DNA from: Psilocybe azurescens
Taxonomy: Eukaryota > Basidiomycota > Agaricomycetes > Agaricales > Agrocybaceae
Assembly (NCBI GenBank): GCA_023853785.1
Contig: JAJIRX010000510.1
Span: 930,001 to 994,000, forward strand
Reading direction: 5' to 3'
DNA: 64,000 nt
The notes under the pieces were generated by a model, which was not told where the DNA came from, searched no databases, and worked only from the letters and a program-made list of their open reading frames with translations. Position numbers and translations under genes: made by a program. Below are positions 11,657-23,633 of the stretch, in pieces (the stretch's first letter is position 1; the number at the start of each line of letters is the position of its first letter).

Positions 11657-12911
11657 GTTTAATGTTCTCGTGCGGCTTATGATGGCAACTGAGGATGAAG
11701 TATATGGGCAACAACGTTCAGTCTCTTATATATACAAATGAGTGCGCATTTACAGACTACATAGTAATGAAGTTGGAGGTAAAGGTAGAATTGCGGAGCA
11801 AACGAATAGTACAAGGTTCCGAATTCCATTTATCCACCAGGCTCGTCGCTATTACAGTGTTGGTGCTAATGAAAACCATGAAGATCAGTAATTATTAGAG
11901 AAACCTATGTACAGCTTGAAGCTGCCTTACAGCTTAGAAACAGAGAGCAAGGCCGCGTGCTGCAATGTCTTCGGCATCGCAGTCCACCATTTCAGCTAGG
12001 TATAAACTATAAGTTGCTGCTTACTGGAGACGGTAGAACTATGAGAACGAACCAGGCTTTGCAACAGGTGTAGAGTTTGCCATGACGGCAAATGCCAATA
12101 CTATGGCGGCAAGCTTATAAATGGCGTTAACTGGTTGCATGTCGAGCAGCGAACTGTTGGATTGTCGAAGAAGAACTATTGTCTTAAGTTACTAGTTGAG
12201 GGAGCTCTCTCTGCAAGGTATGCGACAGCTTTTTGAAAGAAAGGAGAATCGTCCTATTAAATAATACGGGAGGCGCCGAAAATTATTGAATTCACCAATC
12301 TGTTGCTCTAACACACATGTCCCTCGTGTACGAAAAACAAGACGCATAGGATTGGCCCGTCGTGTCCTTTTTAGGGGTTGCATTAGGAAGGACCCCGAAA
12401 CCGCGAGTTATTTTGCATCATCGTAGATCCACGGGGTACACCGTAGACCTATGGCACATGGCTGCCATGGACATACAGTTATTATCCGCACTTGTACACC
12501 TTCACCTTCTATCCTCCCCAGGGATAGGAAAAAATCTCCTTTTCAATTGATCAACTGACGAAGATTGGAAGCGCTCTAATGCGGAAATAACAATTTATCT
12601 TGAGCGCTGTACTGTTATTTATAGCTTACTCTATGCCCGATTGTAAAGGATCCATTGCTGAGTTGTCAATTTGACACCTGCGAGTGCTGTCGGTACTTGA
12701 AATTGCCTCATCGCATCCGTGTATGATGATTGTGTGGCTACGAATACCTTGGTATCCAACTGATAGATTGCGGAAGAATCTGTCGACCCTCATGGACCAG
12801 AGTGTGTACAGGTCATTGTAGGCCATAGGCAGCTGCTATCGCATACCCCGACGGAGCGCTCAATAATTAAACAATAATTTCAACTAGATACATTTCGAAT
12901 ATTTAGTTGAA
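11657..12911. other. Intergenic region inside the UstYa locus
   Basis: About 1.3 kb with no supported gene. I looked here for a short repeated precursor peptide with dibasic cleavage sites, as used in UstYa-dependent peptide pathways, and found none in any frame. Confidence 0.45.
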
Positions 12912-13910
12912 TTACACTATTCTTACATCCGTCTGTTCCTGAACCACATATATGCCTAATGGGTTGAATTGGAGTCATACGGATGAAGATAACTGAGAAT
13001 GAACACTCACCGGCCCTCGGTTCAGCACGTTGATCTTGCCAGAAATCGAGATAACATCCTGGGCTACTTGGTGAACAAGCAAGTTCAAAAGTACTGAACT
13101 GGTTAGAACGACATAGGAAGCTGGCTAGGCCAGACTTTGGATCTGACATAGTTATGCTTCCTAGTTTCTCTTTCCTCGGCGATGCATATTTCCAGGTATC
13201 GCCGATGTGGCGAGATATTTCTCCAACTGTCTCGAGGTTCCAAACGTCGATAATTGTTGAAGCGTGCACATTTGCTGAAGGGTTGAATGACGCAGTTAAA
13301 GAAGGTATCGAGTATATCACGGAACACTTTTCCATCCCATAGTCGATATGGCGAAACTGCACTATGGTAGATGTCTAAAAAGGTAAGAAGGCCAGGTAGG
13401 CAAAGACAGAAACACCACAACATACTTTCTCCGTAACAAGAATGCGACGCGCATCAGGATAAACAGTACCGATAGCCGCTCTCCAGCTCCTCGTAGTATT
13501 CTCTGCCATTCTTCGCAAAGGATCTAGAGTCGAGATCTGATAAACGACTTGAGGAAAGTTGGATATCGGCGGAAAGGTATGATTGGAATTTATAAGCGCC
13601 TTTTCAAGATTTATGTAGGTGCTGGGACGACGGAGTGGCTTTGTGTGCTCCGTTTCTGGATATTTATTCGACACACTTGTCAAAAAGACGATGACGGAGA
13701 GCGAAGCTGAAAGAATGGTAGTTGCACATGTCCAAAAGAACAAGCGATCCTTAACTGTTGGATGATGAGTAATGTGGACACAATGAGGACTATTGAATGT
13801 ACACCGTTACCTCTGTCTGTCTTTGGATGTCTGGTTGCTTGTTCTCTCTCCAAGGTCGGCAGCAGTGTCTCTTCGGATGTTGAGGAACGGATCCCAATGT
13901 ACTGATTCAT
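12912..13910 (-). CDS. Single-pass membrane protein, But2-like lumenal domain
   Basis: Exons 13811-13910, 13426-13754, 13011-13374 and 12912-12955; phases agree at all three introns. The protein has a polar N-terminus (MNQYIGIRSSTSEETLLPTL), one helix around residues 40-62 (ILSASLSVIVFLTSV), LRRPSTYINLEKAL, FPQVVYQI, then a C-terminal domain with FRHIDYGMEKC, a V-x-VWNLET stretch, FELACSPSSPGC and FWQDQ, ending GIYVVQEQTDVRIV. This pattern matches agaricomycete proteins annotated as ubiquitin-3-binding protein But2 C-terminal domain. Biochemical function is unknown; a secretory-pathway location is expected. It shares its front half with the short gene at 5480. Confidence 0.65.
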
Positions 13911-14768
13911 TGCAACAGACACGCGACTCACACTGAGCAAGTCGATAGGAAATGACAGTCGATGGTCATAAGTCACCCTAATATCCGACCATATTTAGAC
14001 GGCCTTTTGATCGGTTACAAGCCAACTGGTAGTAACAGGTCAAGTGATAGAGAATGTGATTTACACGACCTTGCCCCTCCTTGCTCCTATCTCAGGTCCG
14101 GCATATCCCGAAATTTATTTTCGGGCCTTGAATTTTTGATGGACTCTTGGCATTTTCCGCTTTATGTCCGAGCGCAATCCGAGCGTCTATTCTTGTGGCC
14201 GCTCCCCATCGGCCTGTTCTCTACCCTCGCCAATATGCAAGAATAAGACTAAAGCTGACGATAATGAGTTCATTATCACTTGGTTCTCTTTCACACTTCG
14301 ATGTTCCAATCTGACGTATCATTGATTATTGATGGGCGACTAGTGTAAATTGGCTGCTAGCCCGAGCTTTCCTTTTCAGCTTCCGATCGGCGATTAGCAA
14401 TGCCGTATCGGCGGCTTTTCCCCCAGAGTAGAAATGCAACCTGGATGCACCTACATTTTGGTGCATGAATATTCGAGAAGCATGATGAACTTCGTAATCC
14501 GCTGGTACTTCATCTGATGAAGTACCAGCCCTACATGAGAAGATTCGAAGCTTCCATGAGGTACGTTTTGCGCTTGTTTGTGACTGCAATATATCAACCA
14601 CTGAGTCAACGCCTGGACGGGTGAATTCTTAAATCACCCCTGTTCATGTTTCGACGCCCATTCTCAAACTTTTTCGCATCCAAAGGGAATATCTTTCGCA
14701 AGAAAGTGAGCTACTTACATCTATACAGTTGCTTTACACCGCTGACTTCGTGATCCTTGTAGACCACC
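13911..14768. other. Bidirectional promoter region
   Basis: About 0.86 kb between the divergent But2-like gene and the second S33 hydrolase. A short inverted repeat built on gctggtacttcatctgatga / agtaccagc lies near 14500-14530. No gene is supported. Confidence 0.4.
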
Positions 14769-15725
14769 ATGACTGCCGCCACCACCGCTCCCAAAGATAT
14801 AGACGGAAAGATTGACTTCAAACACAACGGCGAAACGTTCCAAACCTACTTCAAGCGCTTTGGAGATTTGGAGAACAGAAAGAATGTGCCCCTCATCGTG
14901 TTACATGGGGGCCCTGGCCTGGTCCATAACTATCTCGTCCCATTCGCTGAACTTGCAACCAAATACGACATTCCCGTCATTCTCTACGATCAGCTTGGTA
15001 ACGGCAAATCCACTCATCTGAGAGAGAAACCACCTACCTTCTGGAACATCGATCTCTTCATCGACGAGCTGATCAACCTCATCAATCACTTTGGGATACA
15101 GGATGGGTTCAGTCTTGCTGGACATTCATGGGGCGGAATACTCGCTTCAGAATTCGAAGTTCGGAGGCAACCAGCTGGATTGAAGCGTTTGATTCTCTCT
15201 GACTCACTCGCAGCCTCTAGCCTCTGGAATCAGTCCAACGGGCAGCTCTTGGCCAACTTCCCCGACGATGTTAAGCAAGGAATCATGGGCGGCATGAAAG
15301 ATCCAGCTGCCTTTTTCCACGCGTTGAAAGAATTCCATGCCGTTCATGGATGTACCATTCGCCCTGTTCCAGATTACTATTGGTACACGCTTGACCAGGT
15401 ATTCGGCGCGGACGGTGATCCTACTGTAGCGGGCGCTCCGTATGTTTCTCTTATCTCATTTATATGCATTATCATTCTAAATTTGCTACTATCTGACAGA
15501 ATCATGCAAAACTGGACTATCATCGATCGCTTAAATCTCGTTCGAGTACCAACCTTTGTGATTAACGGCAAGAAAGACATTTCACAAGACTTCGTTGTAC
15601 AACCCTTCTTCGATAAGATCCAGAAGGTGAAATGGGTGACATTCGAGAACTCTAGCCATTCCCCGTTCATCGAAGAGACGGAACGATACATGAAGCTCGC
15701 CTCAGAGTTTTTGACCGGAAATTAG
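14769..15725 (+). CDS. Cytosolic S33 prolyl-aminopeptidase-like alpha/beta hydrolase
   Basis: About 298 residues after splicing. Motifs: LIVLHGGPGLVHNY, YDQLGNGKS, nucleophile elbow GHSWGG, INGKKDISQD and NSSHSPF. It lacks a signal peptide (start MTAATTAPKDIDGKIDF), unlike its paralog at 7119. The intron at 15440-15499 is 60 nt, GT-AG, a multiple of three and free of stops, so the unspliced frame is also open and would add 20 hydrophobic residues. The paralog has its intron at the same place, just before W-T-I-I-D-R-L, which supports splicing. Likely substrate: small amino-acid amides or N-terminal Pro peptides. The two copies may act in different compartments. Confidence 0.88.
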   Translation: MTAATTAPKDIDGKIDFKHNGETFQTYFKRFGDLENRKNVPLIVLHGGPGLVHNYLVPFAELATKYDIPVILYDQLGNGKSTHLREKPPTFWNIDLFIDELINLINHFGIQDGFSLAGHSWGGILASEFEVRRQPAGLKRLILSDSLAASSLWNQSNGQLLANFPDDVKQGIMGGMKDPAAFFHALKEFHAVHGCTIRPVPDYYWYTLDQVFGADGDPTVAGAPYVSLISFICIIILNLLLSDRIMQNWTIIDRLNLVRVPTFVINGKKDISQDFVVQPFFDKIQKVKWVTFENSSHSPFIEETERYMKLASEFLTGN

Positions 15726-16845
15726 TTAGCATACAACTGTATATTATTTAACGCGCTTTGAACATGTACACTTGGACTGTGGATTACTCAGATGTGAAAA
15801 TATGAAATTTAATACAGCCCCATACGTTTGAGATTGTCACAGAATTAGAGGATGTGGCTGTTTATCTATTGCTAAATTCAAATACACAGTTGCATCAGTG
15901 CACTGCACCCTATCACCGATTTCACTAAAATAAATAAACCGCGACCATCGCCATCGCCATCTTCAATGAAGTCCTCGCTGTAAACTGTCCATGTTCTTAT
16001 TAGCTAGTAAGATGAGAATCAATTTCTGACACTCAAAAGCATGGGAATCCACGGAGAAAACACAGATACTTTGGGGTCGATACGCCCACGTCAAGCCCAC
16101 GTTCAATATGTTTCTATATACTGAATTATAATACTCCGATTACGTTCAACCCGTAATACCCATAATCTGAGTTCCATATTACTTCGGTATGTCCAAATAA
16201 ATGAAGATTCTATTCCATCACACTTCTCTCAATTCTACGCCAACCATGTGTTGATATTCTAGAATAGCCATGACAGTCGTCTATGAAGTCCAATGATCTT
16301 CCGATGCATTGATCGATCCAGGCTACACGGCCATTCTTCATCACGCGTTGTTAGTGTACTTCTATTCTCCTATCACTTTCCGCATCGCCGGGTAACTGTC
16401 CGTTCCTAGGGCGGCGCAAAGGGCTATGTATATCTCAAACTCTGCTTGACCTCCAGGTGACTCGAGGATTTGCCGTCATGACGCCGCATGGTGCATACAG
16501 CATACCTTAGCTATACGGGCACATGCCTGTTAGAAGCAACCCCCTTGCTTCCACCATGGATTGTTCATCATTGTATCTCGTCAAACATTGAGCGTTTCAC
16601 GGGAACAGCCCCTATGTTCAAGTCCAAGAGGTACTATATACAACTGTACGGGACCCAAAATACCCCGAGAGACTTCACAGGGTACACATCCCTCCAAATA
16701 CCTGGCATGATCTGATACCCTGGAAATATATTCTTGGCATCTGTAGTACTGCCTTTCAACTAAAAAGTGATTTCGATATTCATGACAGCTCAGTCAACCA
16801 TGAGTTTTGAGGTTGCTGTTTTGCCAACGGGTTACCGGGTAAAAG
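15726..16845. other. Intergenic region
   Basis: About 1.1 kb between the second hydrolase and the second multi-pass membrane protein. No convincing coding sequence or repeat. Confidence 0.45.
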
Positions 16846-16853
16846 TATATATA
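16846..16853 (+). promoter_or_regulatory. TATA box of multi-pass membrane protein copy 2
   Basis: TATATATA about 85 bases before the ATG at 16938. Confidence 0.4.
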
Positions 16854-16937
16854 CGGCTTTGAGGATATAACGCACTTGTCCGTTTCGCGCCATACGGGTC
16901 TCTAGAGAACTTCCCGTGTCCAACATCCCCGACCACC

Positions 16938-18200
16938 ATGAGCGCCGGCCTCCAGCAATTTGCTACCCAGGAGCCCCCTGAGCTTCACTGGTTTGAAAGG
17001 GCAAACTACATCGCAGTAAATGTGGGCCTTATTGCCTATGGTGAAGCTGCTACCAAGGTGTCTTCGGGTATAGTCACCATATTAATCTTCTATTTCAATT
17101 TCTAGGGATGAATATTATTGCCGTGTGCGCATGCACATATTATCTCATCCAAGAGAAGAACATCAAAAGAATGCGAAGTGGCTAGTTTTCATTTTTATTC
17201 TGTTTGCGTGCGGCACCGGCAATATCGCGATCAACATGACTTTCAACGAGTGGGCATGGATCGACTTCAGGGAGTACCCAGGAGGCCCGCTTCAGTTCTT
17301 GCTTGAGCAGCAGTCAAATGTGGTCAATACATGGGGAAACGCTATCTCAACCGTCGTCGGCTTCCTTACTGATGCACTACTAGTAAGCCATGACTGGTCC
17401 TTTGCATAGAACTTAAACCCATATCTTCCTACGATAGATTTATCGTGTCCATGTCGTCTACCAGCGGTGGTACGTCATTGTCATCCCAATCTTGTCCTGG
17501 ATAGCCATGTTAAGTAAGATACGGCTTATCTTCTGAAGTCATGAGCCGCCACTGATTTTATTTTACGCTCTCTTCCAGTTCTCGGGGCATTATTTATTAC
17601 TCAAGCTGCACGCCCTAACTCAAGCTTATGGTCGCACATCACTCTCAACTTTTCTCTTCCTTATTTCTCCATTGCCATGGCCACCAATATTCTTCTCACT
17701 GGCATGCTCGTCATCCGTCTCTTGTACATGAGGCACAAGATTATGAAGGCCATGGATCGTCATCACGGAAAGACCTACACCAACATCGTCTCTATGGTTT
17801 TGGAGTCCGCTGTCATCTACGGTGTCATTTCGTTCATTTTCCTCGTCTTATACACCAAAGGAAATACAGCTGCTCTCCTTTTCATTCCTTTGCTGACACA
17901 AGTACAGGTACGTCCTATTACTAATATATGTCTACTTATCTTCGACAATACTCAATGTTCCATCCAATCTAGTGCATCTCACCAATCCTCATCCTCTTAA
18001 GAGTCGCACGAGGCAGAGCGTGGTCCAACGACACAGTCTCCAAGGCACATCTCTCGGATATGAAGTATCGAAAGCAGGTCGTTAACATCAACTCCAATAC
18101 AACCGGAGGACGATCGGACGACATCTCGCTCGGCACTTTCCAGGCCAGTCCGAATAAGTCGCAGATTTATTCAAGCGAGATTACAAGCGACAAGGTGTAA
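16938..18200 (+). CDS. Multi-pass (about 7 TM) membrane protein, copy 2
   Basis: Paralog of the gene at 3137-4321. It starts MSAGLQQFATQEPPELHWFE at an ACCATG context. Helices include NYIAVNVGLIAYG, MNIIAVCACTYYL, WLVFIFILFACGTGNIAINM, a loop with LEQQSN, IYRVHVVYQRW, VIVIPILSWIAMLILG, TNILLTGMLVIRLLYM and VISFIFLVLYTKGNT, then CISPILILLRVARGR and a Ser/Asn-rich cytosolic tail ending SSEITSDKV. About six introns. The frame breaks inside exon 2: the run AAAA at 17165-17168 must be five A to pass from EKNIK into NAKWLVFIF. I take this as a one-base homopolymer error. Role unknown; it closes the accessory block opened by copy 1. Confidence 0.8.
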
Positions 18201-18415
18201 TAGTAGCGATTACCTGTTTACCATTTGGGTTTTACAAATGGCTACTTCAGGGAGGAACTTATGTATATTCGTATCAAGGGTGTATACTGTAAATATTTAA
18301 CAAGACAATAAATTATACTTTTTGCACGATTTGTTCAAGTTTCGTTATGATACTTGCACATTGCTCACCTACTCCTCTTTAACCTCGAAGCCTAAAGTCC
18401 CAAAAGGCTCCGAGG

Positions 18416-21102
18416 CTAAATGGAGGGGAGAATCTGGAGTGTGTAATTTCCCATACCAGCAATGTCATCAGACTGAGTTGGAGTGGAGGGTTCGTCCTCG
18501 GCTCGATGAGTATTTTGCACAGCAATTATTGGTGAGGTGTAGGTAGTAGTAATAAACCGATGGAGTTGGTCATGAAACATATCCTCATACCAAGTAGGTC
18601 TGAGCCGCACGATATGCTTGCTCAAATACTGTCCATCACTGCCGAGGAACGACCACCACTCTTGGGAGAACCTGAGTACATTCCCGTACCGATCTATACC
18701 CCTGAATTTTCTTTCCAGAAGGATGGCTAAGCTGTCCTTTTCGAGATCAATCGATAACCGACTTCGGTATAGCTCGATTGTACGAAGGAGGGTAATCATT
18801 TTATTGGTGATGTCACCCGGAAGCTTTAGTGATGAGCCAGCCTCTGCAATTCCGGAGTGCATAAGCGCGCTGAGGCGTCTCGCGTATATAGCCGACGCAT
18901 ACAACAAATAGACCGAGCTTGAGGAAGAGGGTTGCGTGTTCTCAGCAATGTTAGAGTCACTGTCTTTCATGAGACCAGTCAAGCAGTCGAGAACTCTATT
19001 GAACGCTTTGCAAATCTTCAAACGGTCCTGTGATGCCGTGCGTGGGAGCGAAAAGGTGGTGATATTGCGATACATGTCCCAACTCGCGTTTTCAAGGAAC
19101 TCAACAACGTCTATATGTGCGTGAAGTGATCTGGGAGTGATGCGAGAGGATGTCGCTGTTGACGCATACTTGAAATAATCCGTGAGAGTGTAGCTGTACT
19201 GATGTAGGAGGGAAACTGAAATTGATTGGGAATCGGAAAGAAGCGATATATGTCAGTTTTAATGCTAATGACCTGAAACAGTCATTTGATCCGCTAACCT
19301 GTGACTCCGTCAGAATATAAGGCCGACAGGCCTTGCTCGAAGACCCTCCCTTTTAAATATGAAGGTAAGGAGAGCGTCTGTTGTTGGAGAAGGAGGTCGC
19401 GTTGATAAAGAGCTTTATTCAACCTGATCATAATCTCTTTGCGATGATTCGACGTTATTTTTGAGTACCGATCGTTGCCATTCAAACTTTCAAGATGGAG
19501 TAGTAGGTTCTGGTGGTGCAATATCTGGATATTGGAGGACAACACATGAAGAAATTCTGGTGCACCAAAATCGATGAAGTTAGTGTTGCTGATTATATTA
19601 TGTGTATAATTGCCGGGAGAGCGATCACGTCCAGAGTAAAGTAAAGATTGGAAGTACTGGTTTCGAAGTAGAATATGCTGGGATATAACGTCCCAGGTGT
19701 TTGTCGCTCGAAATATACGCAGACCAAAGCGCTTCATCGCAAATGTCATGACCGAGGCATAAGAGAGCTCGTGAAAGCAGTGGTATACCGCTGAGCCAAA
19801 TACGTGAGTATAGTCTGCCCCGGCAGCCTTTTGAAAGCCTTGAACGATATCGTAGAGAGGTAAGCTTCGTTCAGTAAGGGAATATCGATCGAGCTCTCCG
19901 ATGTCTGGCTCGGACGAGTCAGTTCCGTGTTCCGCGGCGTCTCGCACACCAAGCCAAGCTAGGTCGATATCGATCCATGTTTCCTGGGAGTATATGGTGG
20001 ATAAATGATATAGGAGCGCTTGATTGTGGGGGGCCTGTCCAGAGAGCGATTTGAAGACTTTTTGGAAAAGACTTGAATCTTTGAAGAAGTTCTGGTGCGT
20101 GCGCTGGAGCCACACACGAGCAAACCGACTACACTGGATGATCACGGAACAAATGTGATGAAAGAGTAAGGATTGAGGAGACTTGTAGGGACATTGTGAG
20201 GGCGGCTGCCTCTTGCCCAATGAACCATGTGGATGCAGAGCTGAAAAGCGAAGAGATATCGTTTGAACAGTCGGAAGGGTTGTGGTTACGAGGAGGAAAC
20301 ACATAGAGAAACCGATCGTAGTCGCGACGGCGATGACTACGGGAGTATTTCCAAGGGAAATCAAAAAGTCGATCATGCCAGCAAAGAATAGCAGGAGTGA
20401 AATTTCCAGCAAGACTGGTAAACTCATAATTATTGTCGTCACTTGCCATTTTTGCAAGGACTCTGAACGCATGTTCAAGACAGCGAGTGTATCCCTCGGA
20501 GATAACCCGAAATACGTTTGGTGCGAGCGTAGCCATTGAAGTGCAACAATAGAGACGAGAACACTGGCCAAGCTAAATATTAAGCTTGTGAACCAGGTGA
20601 TGTTGACGCGAACGGCCGACGGACTGGGGGAGAACGAGGCAGAAGGAAGGTTGACAGTCGAGCTCGTTTGGTTCATTCCGACCCCACTGCTGATGATGTT
20701 GTCAGATATTCTGGAAAGAAGGAGGATGACATCGTCGTTGGGATCTGGCTGAAGGTTGTGGTATGATTCGACGACAAAAGCCGTCACAACGGCTGAGAAT
20801 AGGCCTGCCTTATGTCGAGACACTTATAGAGTATGAATATTGACCTCCTCAGTGATCAGAACTCACAAAAAGCAACAAATTATTCACTTCTTCCCTCAAT
20901 ATCTTGCACAGTTTCTCATCTCTAACCATCAGAGGCTCCCCTAACAGTGTCCACGGATCGCCTTCAGGTTTTTCCGGGGCATATTTGAAGTCGTCCTTGA
21001 GATCCCATGGTTTCTCTTCCTGCAGAAGTCGAGCTGAAAATTGAACTGATAAAGTAGGGGGGAAATCAAATAAAAGCTTACTTCGTAGTTATCAAAAGAC
21101 AT
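18416..21102 (-). CDS. DUF6535-domain membrane protein
   Basis: A large agaricomycete-specific family without known function. Exon 1 starts MSFDNYE at 21102. Exon 2 encodes EEKPWDLKDDFKYAPEKPEG and LCKILREEVNNLLLF. Exon 3 (down to about 19300) opens AGLFSAVVTAFVVESYHNLQ, the DUF6535 hallmark, followed by VNITWFTSLIFSLASVLVSI-VALQWL and two further helix pairs. The last exons run through YTLTDYFKYAST to a stop at 18416. All junctions I tested keep phase. The region after the membrane part (about 500 residues) is helical, with no recognised domain. No frameshift found, unlike most neighbours. Confidence 0.85.
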
Positions 21103-21382
21103 AGTAGTGGTTGTTGAAGGAGGCCAAGGAACATTGTGTGGAACGCGTTCCGTTCGCGCAGAAAACCGTGAGATTGTGGCATCTCTTACGGCAATCAAGC
21201 GGCAAGATTTTTGGTTGCAGTGAGAAAATGGCATAGTAGTTCTGATATCTTGCTGTTCGCTTTGGGAGTAACTACCGAAGGTATAAGAATATATTAGATA
21301 TGACAGTAGGAGCATTTAGTAGTAAGAGCAATTCATATCGTAAGTGCGAGTTGTACGTCGCGTTCATTACGCGTTCAGATTA
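21103..21382. other. Short intergenic gap
   Basis: About 280 bases between the DUF6535 gene start and the end of the F-box gene; holds the DUF6535 promoter. Nothing more seen. Confidence 0.4.
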
Positions 21383-22977
21383 TCAAAGATCCCGGCTGCT
21401 CATATCAAGGATCTCTGGCGTCCCTGTTCCGCACACATACTCTTCGACGATCTTAGCATCCTGTCGTAAGATTACCCTGAGACCATCTATCTCTTCTAAA
21501 TATCCCCAATTCAACTTTTCTTTGAACTGATAAAAGGAATCTGATATGTTGATAGTTGTTATCGGTTTACCGGCGTGCAGTCTGCCCCGCAAGAAATCAA
21601 GCAGGAGTTTGGGAAATTGATCAGTGGTAGGTTCAACATACTTGAGCCAAAAGGTGTCCATCGAGGGGAGGATGTCGGGATGTTCAGATTGGGCGTTCAA
21701 GAATGCTTTGATCCCGTTCTCTGAGGTTATCATAACTTTTACCGCATCAAGAGCTTGCAGTAAGGACGTGAGCGTCGGCTGAACGTCCTCAATAATATCG
21801 ATCATGTAAGGGATGAATTCTAGTCTTATGGTGTGCGTAAACCGGCGAGGGTTCAATGAAGCCACCATCTTGGGGACGGCGTACTGTGGTAGATGATTGC
21901 TGAAGACTCCAATGCGAAAATCGTTCTGGAACGGCATGGGAATAAGCTCGTCGGCAGTTTTGCGCACTTTGAAAGAGAAAGTAGGGGGTCCGATTTTCAC
22001 AAATATAGATCTGGCCAAGGCGTAATTTCTGCTGAAATAATTTTCTGTGTAGCGAGTGATTTGGGTGCATAGGTCATCAATGACTTGATCGGGTAGTGTA
22101 CCATGGGTGTCGACATGTTCCTCTGTCAGTAACACGAGAGACGCTCCAGGAGATGGATTGATGTGCTTTAGGAAGAAAAGTGATGTTGTAAGGGTATTCG
22201 AAATTGATAATTTCCGGAGACTGGGGAGAGAAATACAAGCTTTTGGCACGTCGGAGTCCGCCGCCTCCAAAATGCTATCTCGCAGCTCCAAATACTCGAG
22301 CGAAGGCAGTTCGCCCAAAGCGTCAAGTATTTCTGACGCTTTAAATGCCGAAAGTATGGTAAGTGTATGCAAATGCCTTAGCCAGGGTGCTTGAAGGGAG
22401 ATGTACGTTGAGGAGGTATCGGGAAACATGAACTCACGCAAGACAGGCGCATTGTTGGAAAAAATGGGGTGGTCAGAAATGGAGAATATGGCAGATTCTT
22501 CCTTCTCGAAGTAAAGCTTGAAGATTTCTAGTTGCAAGGCAGGTCGTTGGAAAACATCCCATGTTTCTGGTTCGAACAGATAGTGATCCTCGACGAAGAC
22601 GTCGAACCTTCGAATTCTTGGCCAGTGGTTGTGAAGTAGATTGACGAAAAAGCACGAGAACCAGGATGTCCTCCTCTAATCGTCCCATTGATGCATAAAC
22701 GGGAATTCTTCGCCCTATCCATCATTAGTTTTCTCCATCTGTCATCATCCTGAGCTAATAGATCAAGCTCGAACACCATTCCCCATAAAGCTGGCGATCC
22801 CAGAATGATCTGTCTCCACCTGCGGCACACTTGCGAAGAGCGATGCAGCACAGACAGAGCCCTCTGACTCTTGTCCATAAAATTTGTTCTGGTTGACCAG
22901 TATAGACCCGCATTCATCGAGAAAACTCTCCATAGGATGTCGAGATTAAGATGATAAATTGGAGAAAGGTTGGACAT
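21383..22977 (-). CDS. F-box/LRR-type protein (one apparent frameshift)
   Basis: Substrate-adaptor type protein of SCF ubiquitin ligases. The N-terminus has an F-box-like stretch (LNLDILWRVFSMNAG, then SSQVCRRWRQIILGSPALW). The middle and C-terminal part is a leucine-rich-repeat-like region (LREFMFPDTS, LPSLEYLELRDSILE, LPSLRKLSIS). The frame changes at about 22650: GGHPGSR continues as FFVNLLHNHWPRIRRFDV only if the five-A run at 22647-22651 (T on the coding strand) is six. No splice pair explains the shift. Start taken at MSNLSPIYHL (22977); MTLK at 22989 is also possible. About 530 residues when joined. Confidence 0.75.
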
Positions 22978-22989
22978 TTTCAAGGTCAT

Positions 22990-23633
22990 ATTACTGGCTA
23001 AGCCGGATTAAGACGTGCAGTGTGTGTTCCAACGCGAAGATACGACTGTTTTGGAGTTTCCCAAGGCAGTGAAATGAAGGGAATGGACAGAATGAGATCC
23101 AACTTGTTGGGAGTGTGGTCGTAGGAGACCGTTCCGCGTGAAAGTACGGAATCGAAGTTCTGCACAAGTCCCGAAGTCAATCAGGTGATTGACGGTAAAT
23201 GACGTATCGGTACGCGGCGCATTCTGCCGAACTGAGCCACAACTGAGCAAAGATGAAGTCCTTGTGAGGTCTGAGGAACAACCCGTTCAAATCGTCTGCA
23301 TTGCTATGGCACTGTCTTGCGTTTTATACAACGTTCTCATGTCAGGTTTGCGGATTTCAATCATTCGAGGTAACAGACCGGTTCACTATGTTCATTTTTC
23401 TGGGTGCGTATATGACTAATTTTAATTACAAACAAACATGACACAGTAGAATAGCAGGCATAGGCCAACAGTATGTAGGGGTATCTACGACAAACCAGAA
23501 AAAAAACATATCTAATAGTGACAAAAGCAAGAGAGAAAAAAGCAACAATACAGGAGACCGACTGAACAACTCGCAAAGAGAAAAATATCCGGCGCCATAA
23601 AACTGGTCCCTAACCCATTGGACTGAGCGAAAC
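22990..23633. other. Intergenic region
   Basis: About 0.64 kb upstream of the F-box gene and downstream of the remodeler. No gene supported. Confidence 0.45.

Noticed and set aside
11657..14768. Ustiloxin-type precursor peptide with Kex2 repeats
   Set aside because: I searched the gaps of the UstYa block in all frames and saw no repeated core flanked by KR or RR after a signal peptide.
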